64,000 nucleotides of DNA from Diplolepis rosae (taxonomy: Eukaryota; Arthropoda; Insecta; Hymenoptera; Diplolepididae), in the NCBI GenBank assembly GCA_030998225.1, contig JAPYXD010000734.1, forward strand, positions 930,001 through 994,000. The letters run 5' to 3'. The position numbers were made by a program, and so were the translations under genes. A model generated the notes under the pieces. It was not told where the DNA came from. It saw only the letters and a list, made by a program, of their open reading frames with translations, and made no database searches. Positions within the stretch are counted from its first letter, which is position 1. Every line of letters starts with the position of its first letter. This document shows, one piece after another, positions 31,653 through 43,692 of the stretch.

Positions 31653-31925
31653 TAAAGCCAATTACCAATTTCAGCTCCTAATCTCATTCAGTTACAGCAG
31701 AAGATATTTTCTTTGAAAATTGTTCTTAATTATAATTTACTCCCCCACACCTTTTTTGTAATTATAGAAATAAAGGATCATTGATAAGGACTCCAATTAG
31801 AGTCGAAACCTTTGAAAGAATACAACTTAGTGTTTCATTATTTCTGGACCCTAGAGTCAATTTATAACTTGAGCACCGATTGAAAATTGTTATTGAAGGT
31901 CGATACAAATCCTATTTACAATTAC
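31653..31925 (+). repeat. Penelope-related 3' unit with degenerate hammerhead-like motif
   Basis: After GGACCCTAAAGCCAATT (from about 31647) a second unit starts with a decayed motif at 31776-31815 (TTGATAA box, intact GACTC/GAGTC stem, GAAAC). It ends with GGTCGATACAAATCCTATTT near 31920. The order matches the palindrome right arm at 9.97-10.1 kb. Confidence 0.6.
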
Positions 31926-33160
31926 TAATTAGTTTATCTTCAAAAATATAATTTATTGATATCAACGTTGACTTTTTTCTATTAATCTCTTTAATTTTTA
32001 TAAATCAGTTATAGAATTTTTTAAATATTATTTATATTGGTTTTTATCAGTTTAAAATAATTCTGTGTTTTGGAGTGAAAAAGGGGTGAAAGTCTGAACA
32101 ATTATTAATGACTAATTGTAAGAGTATGAATCAATCATCAGCCTAGAGCTTAAAGTATACATAAATGGATACAATACGCAAGATTGTGATCATCACATTA
32201 TTGACAATCAGTGCTGAATGAACCTGAGAACTTTTGACTTATTACAGTGATACAATGACTGCTAGTTCATTGCCCAATACTAAACTGACAAGTGTGAACC
32301 TATTGTTAGACGAGTTTCATGTAACGTTTCTCTTTGGCGTTCATTCCAACCCAATGTAGCTTCCAATAAAACCACCCCTCGTGTTCTAACTGCCAGTTTC
32401 GAGGGGTTGAACTTCCGCAATTTTCACCGGTAAAAGCAATCGTTCCTATCATATAACTTGCGTGACAAAATCTACTCAACTTTTGGAGGGGAAACACATT
32501 CGGAGAAATAATTGATTAAGTGACAAACTCCTTTAAAGTACGTTAAGGGTCTCATTTGTAAAAGTAAGTAAAGCAAAATTGAATTAGAATTTGAAAGATG
32601 AAGATAAATAACTTATTGAATTCTATAGCTTTGTGATATTTTACATAACTGAAGTTTACAATTTTTTTTCTGAAATGAAAAATTGCAAAACCTATTCGGG
32701 ACGGAGGCATTGGACGTTCTAAAGATGTCCTGAGGGCTTGAGTATCTCTTGTCTTTTTGCTTTTTTAACTATGGATCATCTTTTAAAGACGTCTACTATA
32801 CATAAGACGTTCAGGAGATAACAAGCTTTGCATGTTTTTTTCTCGATTTTTAAACTTCTAACATCGTTTTCAACAATTTCCACAAAATGTTTTTACGAAC
32901 TTTGCAAACGATTTCCTCTATAAAGAAATGACTTCGACTTTCTTAACATGTTGGATCGAGACATCCTTTTCAGGATTAAAGTAAAACGTCTCGAATATTA
33001 ATTTTCAGTTTTTAGGACGCCTTAATAAAGACAATAGGATGTCATTATTAGAAGTTCTTGTCCACTAAATATAACAACATATTTTAAATATAAAAAATTA
33101 CGAAGAAACTCCAAAATTAATTTAACTTAATTTTACAAACCCCCCTTTTTGTATTGTTTT
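31926..33160. other. No clear gene; one frame worth noting
   Basis: The segment 32250-32500 is less AT-rich. A minus-strand frame there (32497-32306) has an exon-like composition (STPRNWQLEHEGWFYWKLHW) but no visible splice context or family. The rest is AT-rich without structure. Confidence 0.3.
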
Positions 33161-33322
33161 AGAATTAAGTGATCACTGATAAAGACTCGAATTAAAGTTT
33201 CAAACGCTTTAAAAAATACAAATTTGAATTTTATTATTATTGAACCCTCAAATCAAGTTACAACATCAACTTCGATTCAAATTATATTATTGAGGGTTGT
33301 TACAAGTCCTATTTTATGATTT
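33160..33322 (+). repeat. Third, heavily decayed hammerhead-like unit
   Basis: A CTGATAA box at 33176, a damaged stem and a CAAAC box are followed by ATTGAGGGTTGTTACAAGTC and CCTATTTTATG, the usual 3' words. It is recognisable only beside its relatives. Confidence 0.45.
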
Positions 33323-34149
33323 AGGTTAATTCTAATTTTCCGTTTTGAAAAAAGCTTTGCCAGCTTCGCGAACTTTTAAAGATATTCGATGTTATTAAAT
33401 GATATATTTGAAAAAAGGAGTATAATTAATAAAGTAATTAATATATTTTTTGATAGTGAATGCATGGTTGGATTTAGATACTAACTTATGTCAATTACTT
33501 TGAAGAAACTCACCAAGATCTTTTAGTAATAATCTCCTAAAATGGTCCAATTATTGATGAATAGGTGATTTGTAATGGAATAAAAATGTATAAAGTCACA
33601 CACTCACAGTTAACACTACATGCGGAGCTACACGAGATGTTTCTTGATTCACGTCTACCGAAAGACTGTTCGACAGTTCGACGTTCGACTGTTGGTCAGG
33701 TTGGTCTGTCGGCTACTCCGCTGTCCGCAGCTGTCCGAAGGTCCGACTGTTGCGTTGCGTTTTGCGTTCCGGCTTTTGCAGTAGTGATGGGCAATACGTC
33801 GGAAAGTATCGAAACTTGGTATGGATACGTATCGGTTGTGTCGGTAGGGTATGGATTTTCCAAAATCGAATTTGTCCAAAATACATTTTCTCCAAAAATC
33901 AGCAATTTCAGAGCGTACTAATGTCAGCATGCAATGTAGGAAGACAAGAGTGGTGTATGGTTTCAGAAAAGCGTGAATGTCGGTAAGGTAGGGAGGTTTT
34001 TAAAAAATAAAGAAACAGATGGCACGAAGAATATATTTCTTATGAGGTTACTAAAGTATTCTGCGAAAATAATATTTTGAATGCGAAGAAGTATTTGTGA
34101 TGATTTTTCAAAGAGCTCGTCATTGTAAGAAGTAAACCAGGTGATCTAA

Positions 34150-36590
34150 GTGCTTAAAATAGACCTTCCTCAGGGAAGTTGAGCTGAGAACGGAAATTTA
34201 AGATACCTAGATATATTTTAGAGATCCTGTCATTTTGAAAATTATATATAGTAGTCCAGGTGCTTAAAAAACATCTTCCTCAGGGAACTTAAGCTGAGAA
34301 CTGAAATTTAAGATACGTAGTTCATATTATAGAGATCCCTTAATTTTGAAAATTATATCTAGTCTTCCAGGTACATGAAAAACATCTTCCTCAGGGAACT
34401 TAAGCTGAGAACTGAAATTTAAGATACCTAGTTCATATTTTAGAGATCTTGTCATTTTGAAAATTATATTTAGTAGTCCAGGTGCTTAAAAAACATCTTC
34501 CTCAGGGAACTTAAGCTGAGAACTGAAATTTAAGATACCTAGTTCATATTATAGAGATCTCGTAGTTTTGAAAATTATATCTAGTCGTCCAGGTGCTTAA
34601 AAAACATCTTCCTCAGGGAACTTAAGCTGAGAACTGAAATTTAAGATGCGTAGTTCATATTATAGAGATCCCGTAATTTTGAAAATTATATCTAGTCTTC
34701 CAGGTACATGAAAAACATCTTCCTTAGGGAACTTGAGCTGAGAACTGAAATTTAAGATACCTAGTTCATATTTTAGAGATCTTGTCATTTTGAAAATTAT
34801 ATTTAGTAGTCCAGGTGCTTAAAAAACATCTTCCTCAGGGAACTTAAGCTGAGAACTGAAATTTAAGATACCTAGTTCATATTTTAGAGATCCCGTCATT
34901 TTGAAAATTATATCTAGTTGTCCAGGTGCTTAAAAAACATCTTCCTCAGGGAACTTAAGCTGAGAACTGAAATTTAAGATACCTAGTTCATATTTTAGAG
35001 ATCCCGTCATTTTGAAAATTATATCTAAAGGGTTTCCCAATAGGGGTGATATGATTTTGAATGTCCCTATCGGGCTCATTTGAACTGAAATTTTTGACGT
35101 CTGCTGTCAGTTGTCATCAGTAAGGTTTGCCATTTAATCATGAGTAGTTTCACGCTTCCACAACGTTTGGAAATTGTCCAATTATTTTATCAAAATTCGA
35201 GAAGTTTTGTCGGTGTTCAAAGAGCATATCGTGCAAAATATGGTCGTCATTCTGCTCTATCCGCACTCTCAATTCGTCGAATAATCGATAAGTTGGAGAG
35301 TGAATTTACTCTATTGGATACTAAGCCTAAAAATCGTATGCGTACCGCACGTTCTACACAGAATATAGCCGCCGTACAGGTCAGTATCGAGGAAAACCGT
35401 GAATTGTCCGTGCCACGCCGATCTCAGGAATTGGGCCTGTCCAGGATGACTACCTGGCGTATTTTGCTATTGGATCTTGGCCTGCATCCCTATAAGATGA
35501 TTCTGGCCCAAGAACTGAAGCCTAATGACCATCGTTTGCGTCGGGAGTTCGCGGATTGGACTCTGGAATCAATTGAAAATGATCCCAATTTTCATCAAAA
35601 AATCATCTTTTCTGATGAGGCGCATTTTTGGCTCAAGTCTCGGGGGACATTTGGCCGATATATTGTTTAAATCATAAATGGCATAGAATATCCAATATAA
35701 TAAAAAAGATTTCGATCAATTCCGAATGAGTATTCAGTGTTTTTTTTCAATTTCAAAACATATCACCCTTATTGGGAAACCCTTTAGTAGTCCAGGTGCT
35801 TAATAAACATCTTCCTCGGGGAACTTAATCTGAGAACTGAAAATTAAGATATCTGAATGGTATTTTAGTGGTCCAGTCATTCTAAAAATTATATCTAGTA
35901 GTCTAGGTGTTGAAATACACCTTCCTCAAGGATATAATTTTCAAAATGACGGGATCTCTATAATACGAACTAGGTATCTTAAATTTCAGTTCTCAGCTTA
36001 AGTTCCCTGAGGAAGATGTTTTTTACGCACCTGGACTACCAAATATAACTTTTAAAATGACTAGATCTCTAAAATATAAACTATTTATCTTAATTTTCAG
36101 TTCTCAGCTTAAGTTCCCTGAGGAATATGTTTTTTAAGCACCTGGACTACTAAATATAATTTTCAAAATGACGGGATCTCTGAAATATGAACTAGGTATC
36201 TTATATTTCAGTTCTCAGCTTATGTTCCCTGAGGAAGATGTTTTTTAAGCACCTGGACTACTAAATATAATTTTCAAAATGACGGGATCTCTGAAATATG
36301 AACTAGGTATCTTAAATTTCAGTTCTCATCTTAAGTCCCCTGAGGAAGATGTTTTTTAAGCACCTGGACTACTAAATATAACTTTCAAAATGACTAGATC
36401 TCTAAAATATAAACTATTTATCTTAATTTTCAGTTCTCAGCTTAAGTTCCCTAAGGAAGATGTTTTTTAAGCACCTGGACGACTATATATAATTTTCAAA
36501 ATGACAGGATCTCTAAAATATAAACCAGGTATCTTAAATATCTGTTCTCAGCTTAACTTCCCTGAGGAAGGTGTATTTTAAGCACTTAGG
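34150..36590. repeat. 110-base tandem repeat array in opposing orientations
   Basis: The unit contains CTTCCTCAGGGAACTTAAGC, then GAACTGAAATTTAAGATACC and ATTTTGAAAATTATATCTAG. Eight forward units run to 35027, one or two more follow the mariner (35787-35935), then six inverted units run to about 36590. Within each side the units are close but not identical. Confidence 0.9.
35028..35784 (+). mobile_element. Internally deleted mariner, copy 2 (frame open)
   Basis: AAGGGTTTCCC ends are flanked by TA at 35026-35027 and 35785-35786. The surrounding array unit reads ATCTAGTAGTCC elsewhere, so the insertion at TA is exact. The 176-codon frame (35140-35670) has the paired helix-turn-helix region, the linker and the first catalytic Asp (SDEAHFWL). 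It then fuses to a C-terminal-like tail with the rest of the catalytic core absent. It could at most bind DNA, not cut it. It has the same internal junction as 27431-28186. Confidence 0.95.
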
Positions 36591-36903
36591 TCACCTGGTT
36601 TACTTCTTACAATGACGAGCTCTTTGAAAAATCATCACAAATACTTCTTCGCATTCAAAATATTATTTTCGCAGAATATTTTAGTAACCTCATAAGAAAT
36701 ATATTCTTCGTGCCATCTGTTTCTTTATATTCTAAAAGCCTACCTACCTTACCGACTTTCACGCTTTTTTGAAACCATACACCACTCTTGTCTTCCTACA
36801 TTACATGCTGACATTAGTACGCTCTGAAATTGCTGATTTTTGGAGAAAATGTATTTTGGAGAAATACGATTTTGGAAAATCGATACCCTACCCGTTGTTT
36901 CTG

Positions 36904-37290
36904 TATCGATACGCAAAAATAATCGAATGAATGTATCGATATGGTTGTATCGATACACATATTTCAATCAATATTTGCAAATATCACACAAATTTATAGA
37001 CATTTTAAAGATATGATTTTTTAACGTAGTCATACCGAACAATTCCAAAACGGTCATTCGAAGCAAATGAACAACAAACTTAAGATATTTTTACTGTCAA
37101 TAAATCGTATATATCGTATTTTACAATTTTACTTTTTATGACATTTACGATTTGCCGAATTTGCCCACCACTAACATTGCACTTTAATTAGCGTATCGAT
37201 ACAGGCTAACATTATCGATACTATCAAATATCGGGTATGAAAGTATCGATACAAAATATCGAAGTATCGGTTCTAAAGTATCGATACTGT
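36904..37290. promoter_or_regulatory. Cluster of seven TATCGATA words near the right end of the foldback
   Basis: TATCGATA occurs at about 36904, 36935, 36948, 37192, 37212, 37243 and 37280, inside the right end of the foldback element. Subterminal repeats of hAT elements bind their transposase. The same octamer is the binding site of Drosophila DREF, a BED-finger protein related to hAT transposases. Binding here is inference. Confidence 0.55.
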
Positions 37291-37304
37291 ATCGCCCATC
37301 ACTA

Positions 37305-38900
37305 GGAGAGCCACGAGCCACTTCTACGTCTAGACCGGCGCAACGTTACGTTTCTCTCTGTACACGATGATACACAAATCTAAACGTCAATGCGAATATA
37401 AGTTCGAATATACTATAGTATCGTATACGCACGCATGATTTATGTCACCACTTGCACCAATTTCTGGAATAAAAAATAACTGTGAAACGAGGTTATAATC
37501 TCTTTTATTTATTTACCAAGTAAACTGTAATAAATAAAACTATGACACAATTATTAATAAAAGTGTTCAAATAAAATAGTATTTTCGACTGATGAATTCA
37601 ATGTATGCGTATTTTCTTAATTGCTCCAGATTGCGCCTATTATATATGACTGACTGACATAACCTCCAAAAAAACGATTATACATATTAGCACCATATTT
37701 GTATAAATGGTAAAGATCTTCGGCTCCGTTCATAATCTCAAAATATTTTTCAGGTGAAAGTGGAGAAGTTGTGTTTTTATTTTTTTGAGGTTAGGTTTTT
37801 GTTTTTGACACGAAGTAGTTTTTTAAACTTTTATAACGGCCACAGTAAAAATACGCTTATACTTTAGGTGAAAAGAATACATTAGAATGGAACACATCAA
37901 TAAATCATATCTGAATTAAAAAAATTGATTTTCACTGATATTTCAATGGGACAATTACTTAAAGGAACCCGTATCGTAACATACATGTGAACCTCTCTTA
38001 CCGCTTAAAGGAATTTGAGACAAGAATATTTATATGAAATAAGATAAGAAACTTCGTGGAATTACTATATAGGTTCCTATGTAGGTTCTTGCGTGAATTC
38101 CTATATTGATTTCTACATCAAAAAATTTTCCAATCTGGTACCATCATAATTTCCTGCATATTTTTTCTATAAGAAATTCATATAAATGATCATATGTAGA
38201 TTAACACATAGGAACCTATTTACAATCCTATTTTATTGCGTATAAAAATTCGTGTCTCAAATTCCCATAAGTGGTAAGATAGTTTCCTATGCGGGTTACG
38301 ATATGAAATCTCACATATGGGATATATTTCTGACTTTGCACGATAGCCTGTATTTTTATTACTTATTTGTTATTTGTTAGTTATTTTAAGTTTAATAAAA
38401 TTTAAATGTAACTTTGTTAATTAAAAATTAAACCAAACATATTATAAACATAGATGCGGCCAATTATAGTTTGGTAGACTTAAATGCAGACGTCGCTTTC
38501 GGCGTGTTTTTACCGGACCCCTCTTGCCTCTCGCCTCACCGTTGGTTCAAATCAAATTAGTTCCTCGAAAGTAAAAAGTAAAAGAAACTCGAAAGTTAAA
38601 GAAATTTAAATTATATATATTGAAGAAAATTAAAAATTGATAAACAAAGCAAGGAAAAGCGACGTGTAAAGTGTTTCAATGTTACTTTATGTGTATTTTA
38701 TTTTGCTTTATAGTATCATTTTGATATTGAAATAGGTTACAGTGAACATGCATTGCTAAATTAACTTTCTGTCAGAGAAAGATAAGTACATGAATGAAAA
38801 ACCAATATTTAATTATTATAATTTGAACATGTATGCAATAGAATGAGAATTAGTTTCTTATTTTTAAAAAGTTTAATTTTTTATTTTCGTATTTTTAATT
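37305..38900. other. Unassigned sequence right of the foldback
   Basis: A block at 37305-37440 is less AT-rich, and so is 38480-38560. Between them is AT-rich DNA with several words recurring in both orientations (CCTATATAGG-like) near 38050-38230. I find no gene. Confidence 0.35.
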
Positions 38901-38909
38901 CTTTTTTTT

Positions 38910-40096
38910 ACATTCTCATCATGGATGAGAAGGTATTAGTTTTATGTGAAAAATGACTTTCGAAATTTTCATCAAATCTTTACGTTTTGAGACCCCCTGA
39001 GTCAGAAAAAACGGTTTTTACGAAAGTGTCTGTCTGTCTGTAGTAGTAGTAGGTCGTATACTCGATAACTCTCGATAGTATTATCGGATTAAATTGAGCT
39101 TTGACATATTTTATCAGAACCGTAAAAGTTGGGACAAGTTCGTTAACCAGCCACAACCGACCAAAATTGTGAAAATTAAACTAAAATTAGAAACGTTATA
39201 ATACAATATTATTTACTACATAAAGACCTACAAATTTAGATTGTAACATTTTTCCAAAAGATGCATATTTTTCTTTTTAATTTAAAAAAAAACTATTGAA
39301 AATTCAAAATTCAATTTTTTAACAATAATAATTATGTGAAATACGAAAAAAACGTAAGAATACAAAATTGTTCGTTTCAAAAAGATCTACAAATTTTGTC
39401 TTATACAGTTTTTAATGAAACATATATTTTTCGTTTCAATTCCAAAAAATACGATTAAAATTCGAAAATTCCATTTTTTAGACAAAATATGTGAGATACA
39501 AAAAAAACGTTTGGATGGAAAATTGTTTGCCTGAATGAAGTCTACAAATTCTCATTGAGGCAATTCTCGACAGGATGTATATTTTATGTTTTGATTTTTA
39601 ATATTAAGAAAATTCGATTTTTTTCTCCAAAATATGTGAGATACGAAATAAGCGTTGTTCTGCAAAATCGTTTCCTTAAATAAAGTCTACGATTGTTTTT
39701 TCTTTTTGAGATATTTGGAATAAAATAAATGAATAATATTAATCATGTAATTTATTAAAAAGTTACTGAAATGTATACAGAAAATCGAGCGCGAAGCATG
39801 AGTGTCATGATGAGAATGTTTTCCTCAAGGCCGATAGAGTCTTAAGTAAATTGAATTTCCTGTTTCACTTAAATTCAAAAAGAAATTGAGTGACTTTGAG
39901 AAAATGTGTAATTCACATCATCTGTAATATTAATATAAAATTGGTTTGAGCTGCAGTATCAAATTATAAGAAATAAATTTAAATCTATGCGTAGAGCACA
40001 AGACCGAGCGCGAAGCACGACAATCAAATCGCGCGCCCTAGGCGCGCTCAAACTTGCGCGCGAAGCGCGCGATGAGAATGTGCCCACGAAGCAGGC
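38910..40096 (+). repeat. Mini-hairpin repeat family, copy C
   Basis: Same order as copy A from ACATTCTCATC to the GC-rich end, but without the 468-base duplication. GCGAAGC is kept in the GCGCGAAGCGCGCG palindrome near 40060. Other hairpins have decayed (GCGAAGCATG near 39790 and CCCACGAAGCAGGC at the end). Confidence 0.85.
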
Positions 40097-40221
40097 ACAT
40101 TTTTTTCATTATGAACAACTTCTAGTTTCCAGGATTTTTATTCTTTTCAAATATTATTCAAATTAATAATTACAATTATAAAAATAAAATTTTAAATTAA
40201 TTAGTTAATTGAAAATTTAGA

Positions 40222-40437
40222 CTTAAGAGCATGTGATACTTTGCCATAAGAGCAATTTAGTTTACACAGTTTTTCTTCCACAATTTTTAATTTTACAAAA
40301 AAATAATTGTGCACAGACGTCAGTGTTAATTTTCTTTACGTCTCGGCACTATTATTTTTTTGAAAAATTCAAAATTGTGGAAAAACAACTGTGTAAACTA
40401 AATTGCTTTCAAGGTAAAGTATCACATACCCTTAAAT
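40222..40437. repeat. MITE, about 215 bases, TTAA-flanked
   Basis: It begins after TTAA with GAGCATGTGATACTTTGCC and ends GGTAAAGTATCACATACCC before TTAA. Arms are about 60 bases, with a chance frame across them. It shares ends with 26402-26612. Confidence 0.7.
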
Positions 40438-40650
40438 CAATATCTTACGAGTTCAAATGTTGAAGTCTTCTCCTTATTTTAAGCTCAATGTTTACAGAAA
40501 ATTTTTACGAAAATTTAAAGAAGAAAGTTGTCCGAGGCTCAATAATTTGTAATTTCTGAAATATTTGCTTGACTCACACTAGTCAGAATGTTTTAAATAA
40601 ATAAATTGCATTTAATGAAATATTTCAATTGAAACAATTACTTTTAGTGC

Positions 40651-42166
40651 CCTCTTTTGAGGATATTGTTAGAATTTCCTTTTCTCACAATTTTACTGGG
40701 AATTCTTATGTAAATCAGGATCACCTCCGGTAAGTATACGCTTTATTTCACTATCTAAATCAAAATAAGTGCACTCAGAAAAAAGATTTGATTGAATCAA
40801 AGGAAATTATTTGCTTGAAAGACTTTCTTTGATTTAAAGAAATGATTTGTTTAAATGAAATAAAATTTGTTTAATTCAAACAAAATGTCTTTAAATGAAA
40901 TAAATATTTGTTTGAATCAAATTAATTATTCTTCAAAACAAAGAAATTAATTCAATGATATATGGTCAAAGATATAAATTGTTTGATTGAAGGCAGAAAT
41001 TTATTTGATTCAAACAAATATTTATTTGTTCCAAAGGTGTTTTGTTTGAATCAAAAAAATTTTGTTTCAATAAGGTAGTTTTCATCATCGAAAAGTAAAC
41101 CTCAGGCAAAAATTGATAATTTTGCCTTTAAGAATAGCAATATTATTATTGAAGGGCTATTTTGAAAGAGAAAAGATTATTTTCCATAAAAAAAATTTAA
41201 AACACAGAAAAATAATTTTATTAATAAATTTTATTTTGGACCCAACTTTTTTTCTTAGCCCTTCTTACCAAATTTTAAAAAATTATGCTATTCTAATAAA
41301 TCATGAATCATTTTTTCAGAGAAAAGATTTCCCACAACTTCACCGTTTCTGATTTTTAAAAATAAATTCTTTAATGGCTGAAACCAATAAAAAAACATTT
41401 TCCACAACGAAATTTGTATAAACAAATTGCTGAATTTGATAATAATTTATTAATTTTCGAAAATTGGAAATGGTTAAGTTGTGGGAAATCTTTTCTCTGA
41501 AAAAGTGATTCATGATTTATTAGAATCGCATAATTTTTTGAAATGTGGAAAGAAGCGATAAGAAAAAAAGTTGGGGAAAAATAAAATTAATTAATAAAAT
41601 TATTTTTCTGTATTTCAAATTTTTTTTATGGAAATTAATCTTTTCTCTTCCAAAATAGCCCTTCAATAATAATATTGCTATTCTTAAAGGCAAAATTATC
41701 AATTTTTGCCTGAGGTTTACTTTTCGATGATGAAAACTACCTTATTGAAACAAAATTTTTTTGATTCAAACAAAACACCTTTGGACCAAATAAATATTTG
41801 TTTGAATCAAATAAATTTCTGCCTTCAATCAAACAATTTATATCTTTGACCATATATCATTGAATTAATTTCTTTGTTTTGAAGAAAAATTAATTTGATT
41901 CAAACAAGTATTTATTTCGTTTAAAGACATTATTTTTGAATTAAAAAAATTTTATTTCATTTAAACAAATCATTTCTTTAAATCAAAGAAAGTCTTTCAA
42001 GCAAATAATTTTCTTTGATTCAATCAAATCTTTTTTCTGAGTGCACTTATTTTGATTTAGAGAGTGAAATAAAGCGTATACTTATCGAAGGTGTTCCTGA
42101 TTTATATAAGAATTCCCAGTAAAATTGTGAGAAAAGGAAATTCTAACAATATCCTCAAAAGAGGGT
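40651..42166. repeat. 1.5-kb foldback with arms of about 700 bases
   Basis: The left arm (about 40651-41365) and right arm (about 41455-42166) are close reverse complements around a loop of about 90 bases. The segment 40751-42064 ends in CTATCTAAATC and GATTTAGAGAG, the termini of the MITEs at 11.6 and 17.2 kb, yet the symmetry continues about 100 bases beyond them on each side. Centre sequences resemble those of the palindrome at 59.1-59.8 kb. Confidence 0.9.
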
Positions 42167-42169
42167 TTA

Positions 42170-42870
42170 AAAACTCTTTCATTTTTAGATCATTGTATCA
42201 TTAATTCAACTGATTTACATTGTACTTTTGTAAAATTTCAATAACTGTAATTTAATTTTCATTTGCAATACTGTAAGAGTATTGGATTTAAATTCTAAAT
42301 TCAAAATTTCAATTTCTCATTTCGTCAAAAAATATTGACAGTAACAATTTTTCCCTTCATAGATGTACTTTATTACCATAAGGTATTGGTAAGAATGAAT
42401 ATTAAATAGTTATTTCCTGTAAGTAATTATTTATTTAGTTATTTCATAAATTTCGGGTCGGCTGCAAAGTTTTTCCTACGTAAGCAAACTTGAAGCTAGG
42501 TTTCCACATTTTATCTTTAAAGGAGTGTTTTTATATTCTCATAAAATACAATTACAAGAAAGGTAATTATGACAGAATTTATTAATTAAAAATGATTATT
42601 ATTTTTAAAATTTACATAAAAATGCAATTAATTAACGTTCTGAATTTATAATATTCAAAATCAATTGAGTGAAATCAAAGAAAGTTAAAAAATAAAACTA
42701 CTTGAATACAACAGGTTATGAACCTAACCTCAAATTCTGCCTTTAAATTCTACAAACAAATAGTATCGAATAAATAGTCCTTGCAGATCACACACTCGAA
42801 AGAATTATTTAACATTTCCTGAAATTCATAAAATTTATGTCACGTCATCAACATTATATTTAAGACTTTT
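42170..42870. other. AT-rich spacer
   Basis: No structure or gene-like frame is seen. Confidence 0.45.
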
Positions 42871-42879
42871 TACAAAATT

Positions 42880-43230
42880 TGTCAGCTGTCAAATTTTTTA
42901 AACAGAAGTCGCCGGGCGAGCAGACGACGAGATGCATGAGACATCGAATCAAAGAAATCGCAGAAACTCAGAAAGTTAGGGAACGCTTGCTTTTACTTTA
43001 TTTCGTATATGCTATATATAGACGAAATAAGGAGAGAGACGAAATAAGGAGAGAGCCGAAGTCTCCCGAAGATTTTCGAGCTTCTCCGCGTTTTCAAATT
43101 CAGAAGACACTGCGAGAAACACGCGTCGCCATGGAAACGGCTGAAAGTTGTGAAGAGGGGAGCACCTCGATACCCAAGAAAGAGTGATGTTCTATATATA
43201 TCTTTCTCTCACTCCGAGGCCACTCGCCGC
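42880..43230. other. GC-enriched block, unassigned
   Basis: Composition departs from the surroundings. There is a 17-base near-tandem GACGAAATAAGGAGAGA pair at 43020-43055 and a 102-codon frame (42879-43187) rich in Arg and Glu. It lacks a recognised domain and may be chance. It could be part of a transposon or an old exon. Confidence 0.3.
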
Positions 43231-43252
43231 ATCTAGGTTTATAATATCTTTG

Positions 43253-43535
43253 GTTATGAGAACGCGATCGCCGAATCACAATCAGAGAAGTCGCTGATGA
43301 TGTTGGCATATCGATTGGTTCATGCCATGAAATTTTTTCGAATGTTTTGTGTATGAAACGCGTGGCAGCAAAATTTATTCCAAAATTGTTGAATTTTGAA
43401 CAAAAACAGCGGCGAATGGAAGGTGCTCAGGAGTCACTAAATGAAGTTAACGACGATACAGAATTACTGAAACGTATTATAACAGGTGACGAAACATGGG
43501 TTTACGAATATGACGTCGAAATTAATTTGATACAA
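43253..43535 (+). pseudogene. Mariner (DD34D-type) transposase fragment
   Basis: The frame holds a helix-turn-helix piece (IREVADDVGISIGSCHEIFS), then PKLLNFEQKQRRME and the first-Asp motif IITGDETWVY. This is characteristic of canonical mariner transposases and distinct from the family at 27.4 and 35.0 kb. It breaks off directly after the first catalytic Asp region, where a mini-hairpin repeat begins 150 bases later. Confidence 0.85.
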
Positions 43536-43692
43536 ATTCTTTGATCCATTTTCTTCTATGAGCCAAGCTCATAAAAACACGTCTAACCTTAGCGGCTGCC
43601 ACCAGCGGCCACAGACAAAGTAAACAATGAAAACAGCTGAAGATTTTATCATACTTCAGGGGCATGTATACCAACATAATAAAAAAATTCTG

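Larger units (their letters stand above)
33782..37304. mobile_element. 3.5-kb foldback element, probable hAT family, with arrayed arms
   Basis: The ends are TAGTGATGGGC at 33782 and GCCCATCACTA at 37304, matching the hAT-type terminal consensus I know. The inverted arms include 33855-34130 against 36600-36870. Inside is a 110-base tandem array that reverses orientation near 35935. I find no convincing 8-base target duplication at the current ends. There is no transposase, so it is non-autonomous. A mariner sits inside at 35028. Confidence 0.75.

Noticed and set aside
34150..35027. Regular repeats of about 110 bases that could suggest a CRISPR-like array
   Set aside because: Whole units repeat with no unique spacers, the host is a eukaryote, and the array lies inside a foldback transposon.
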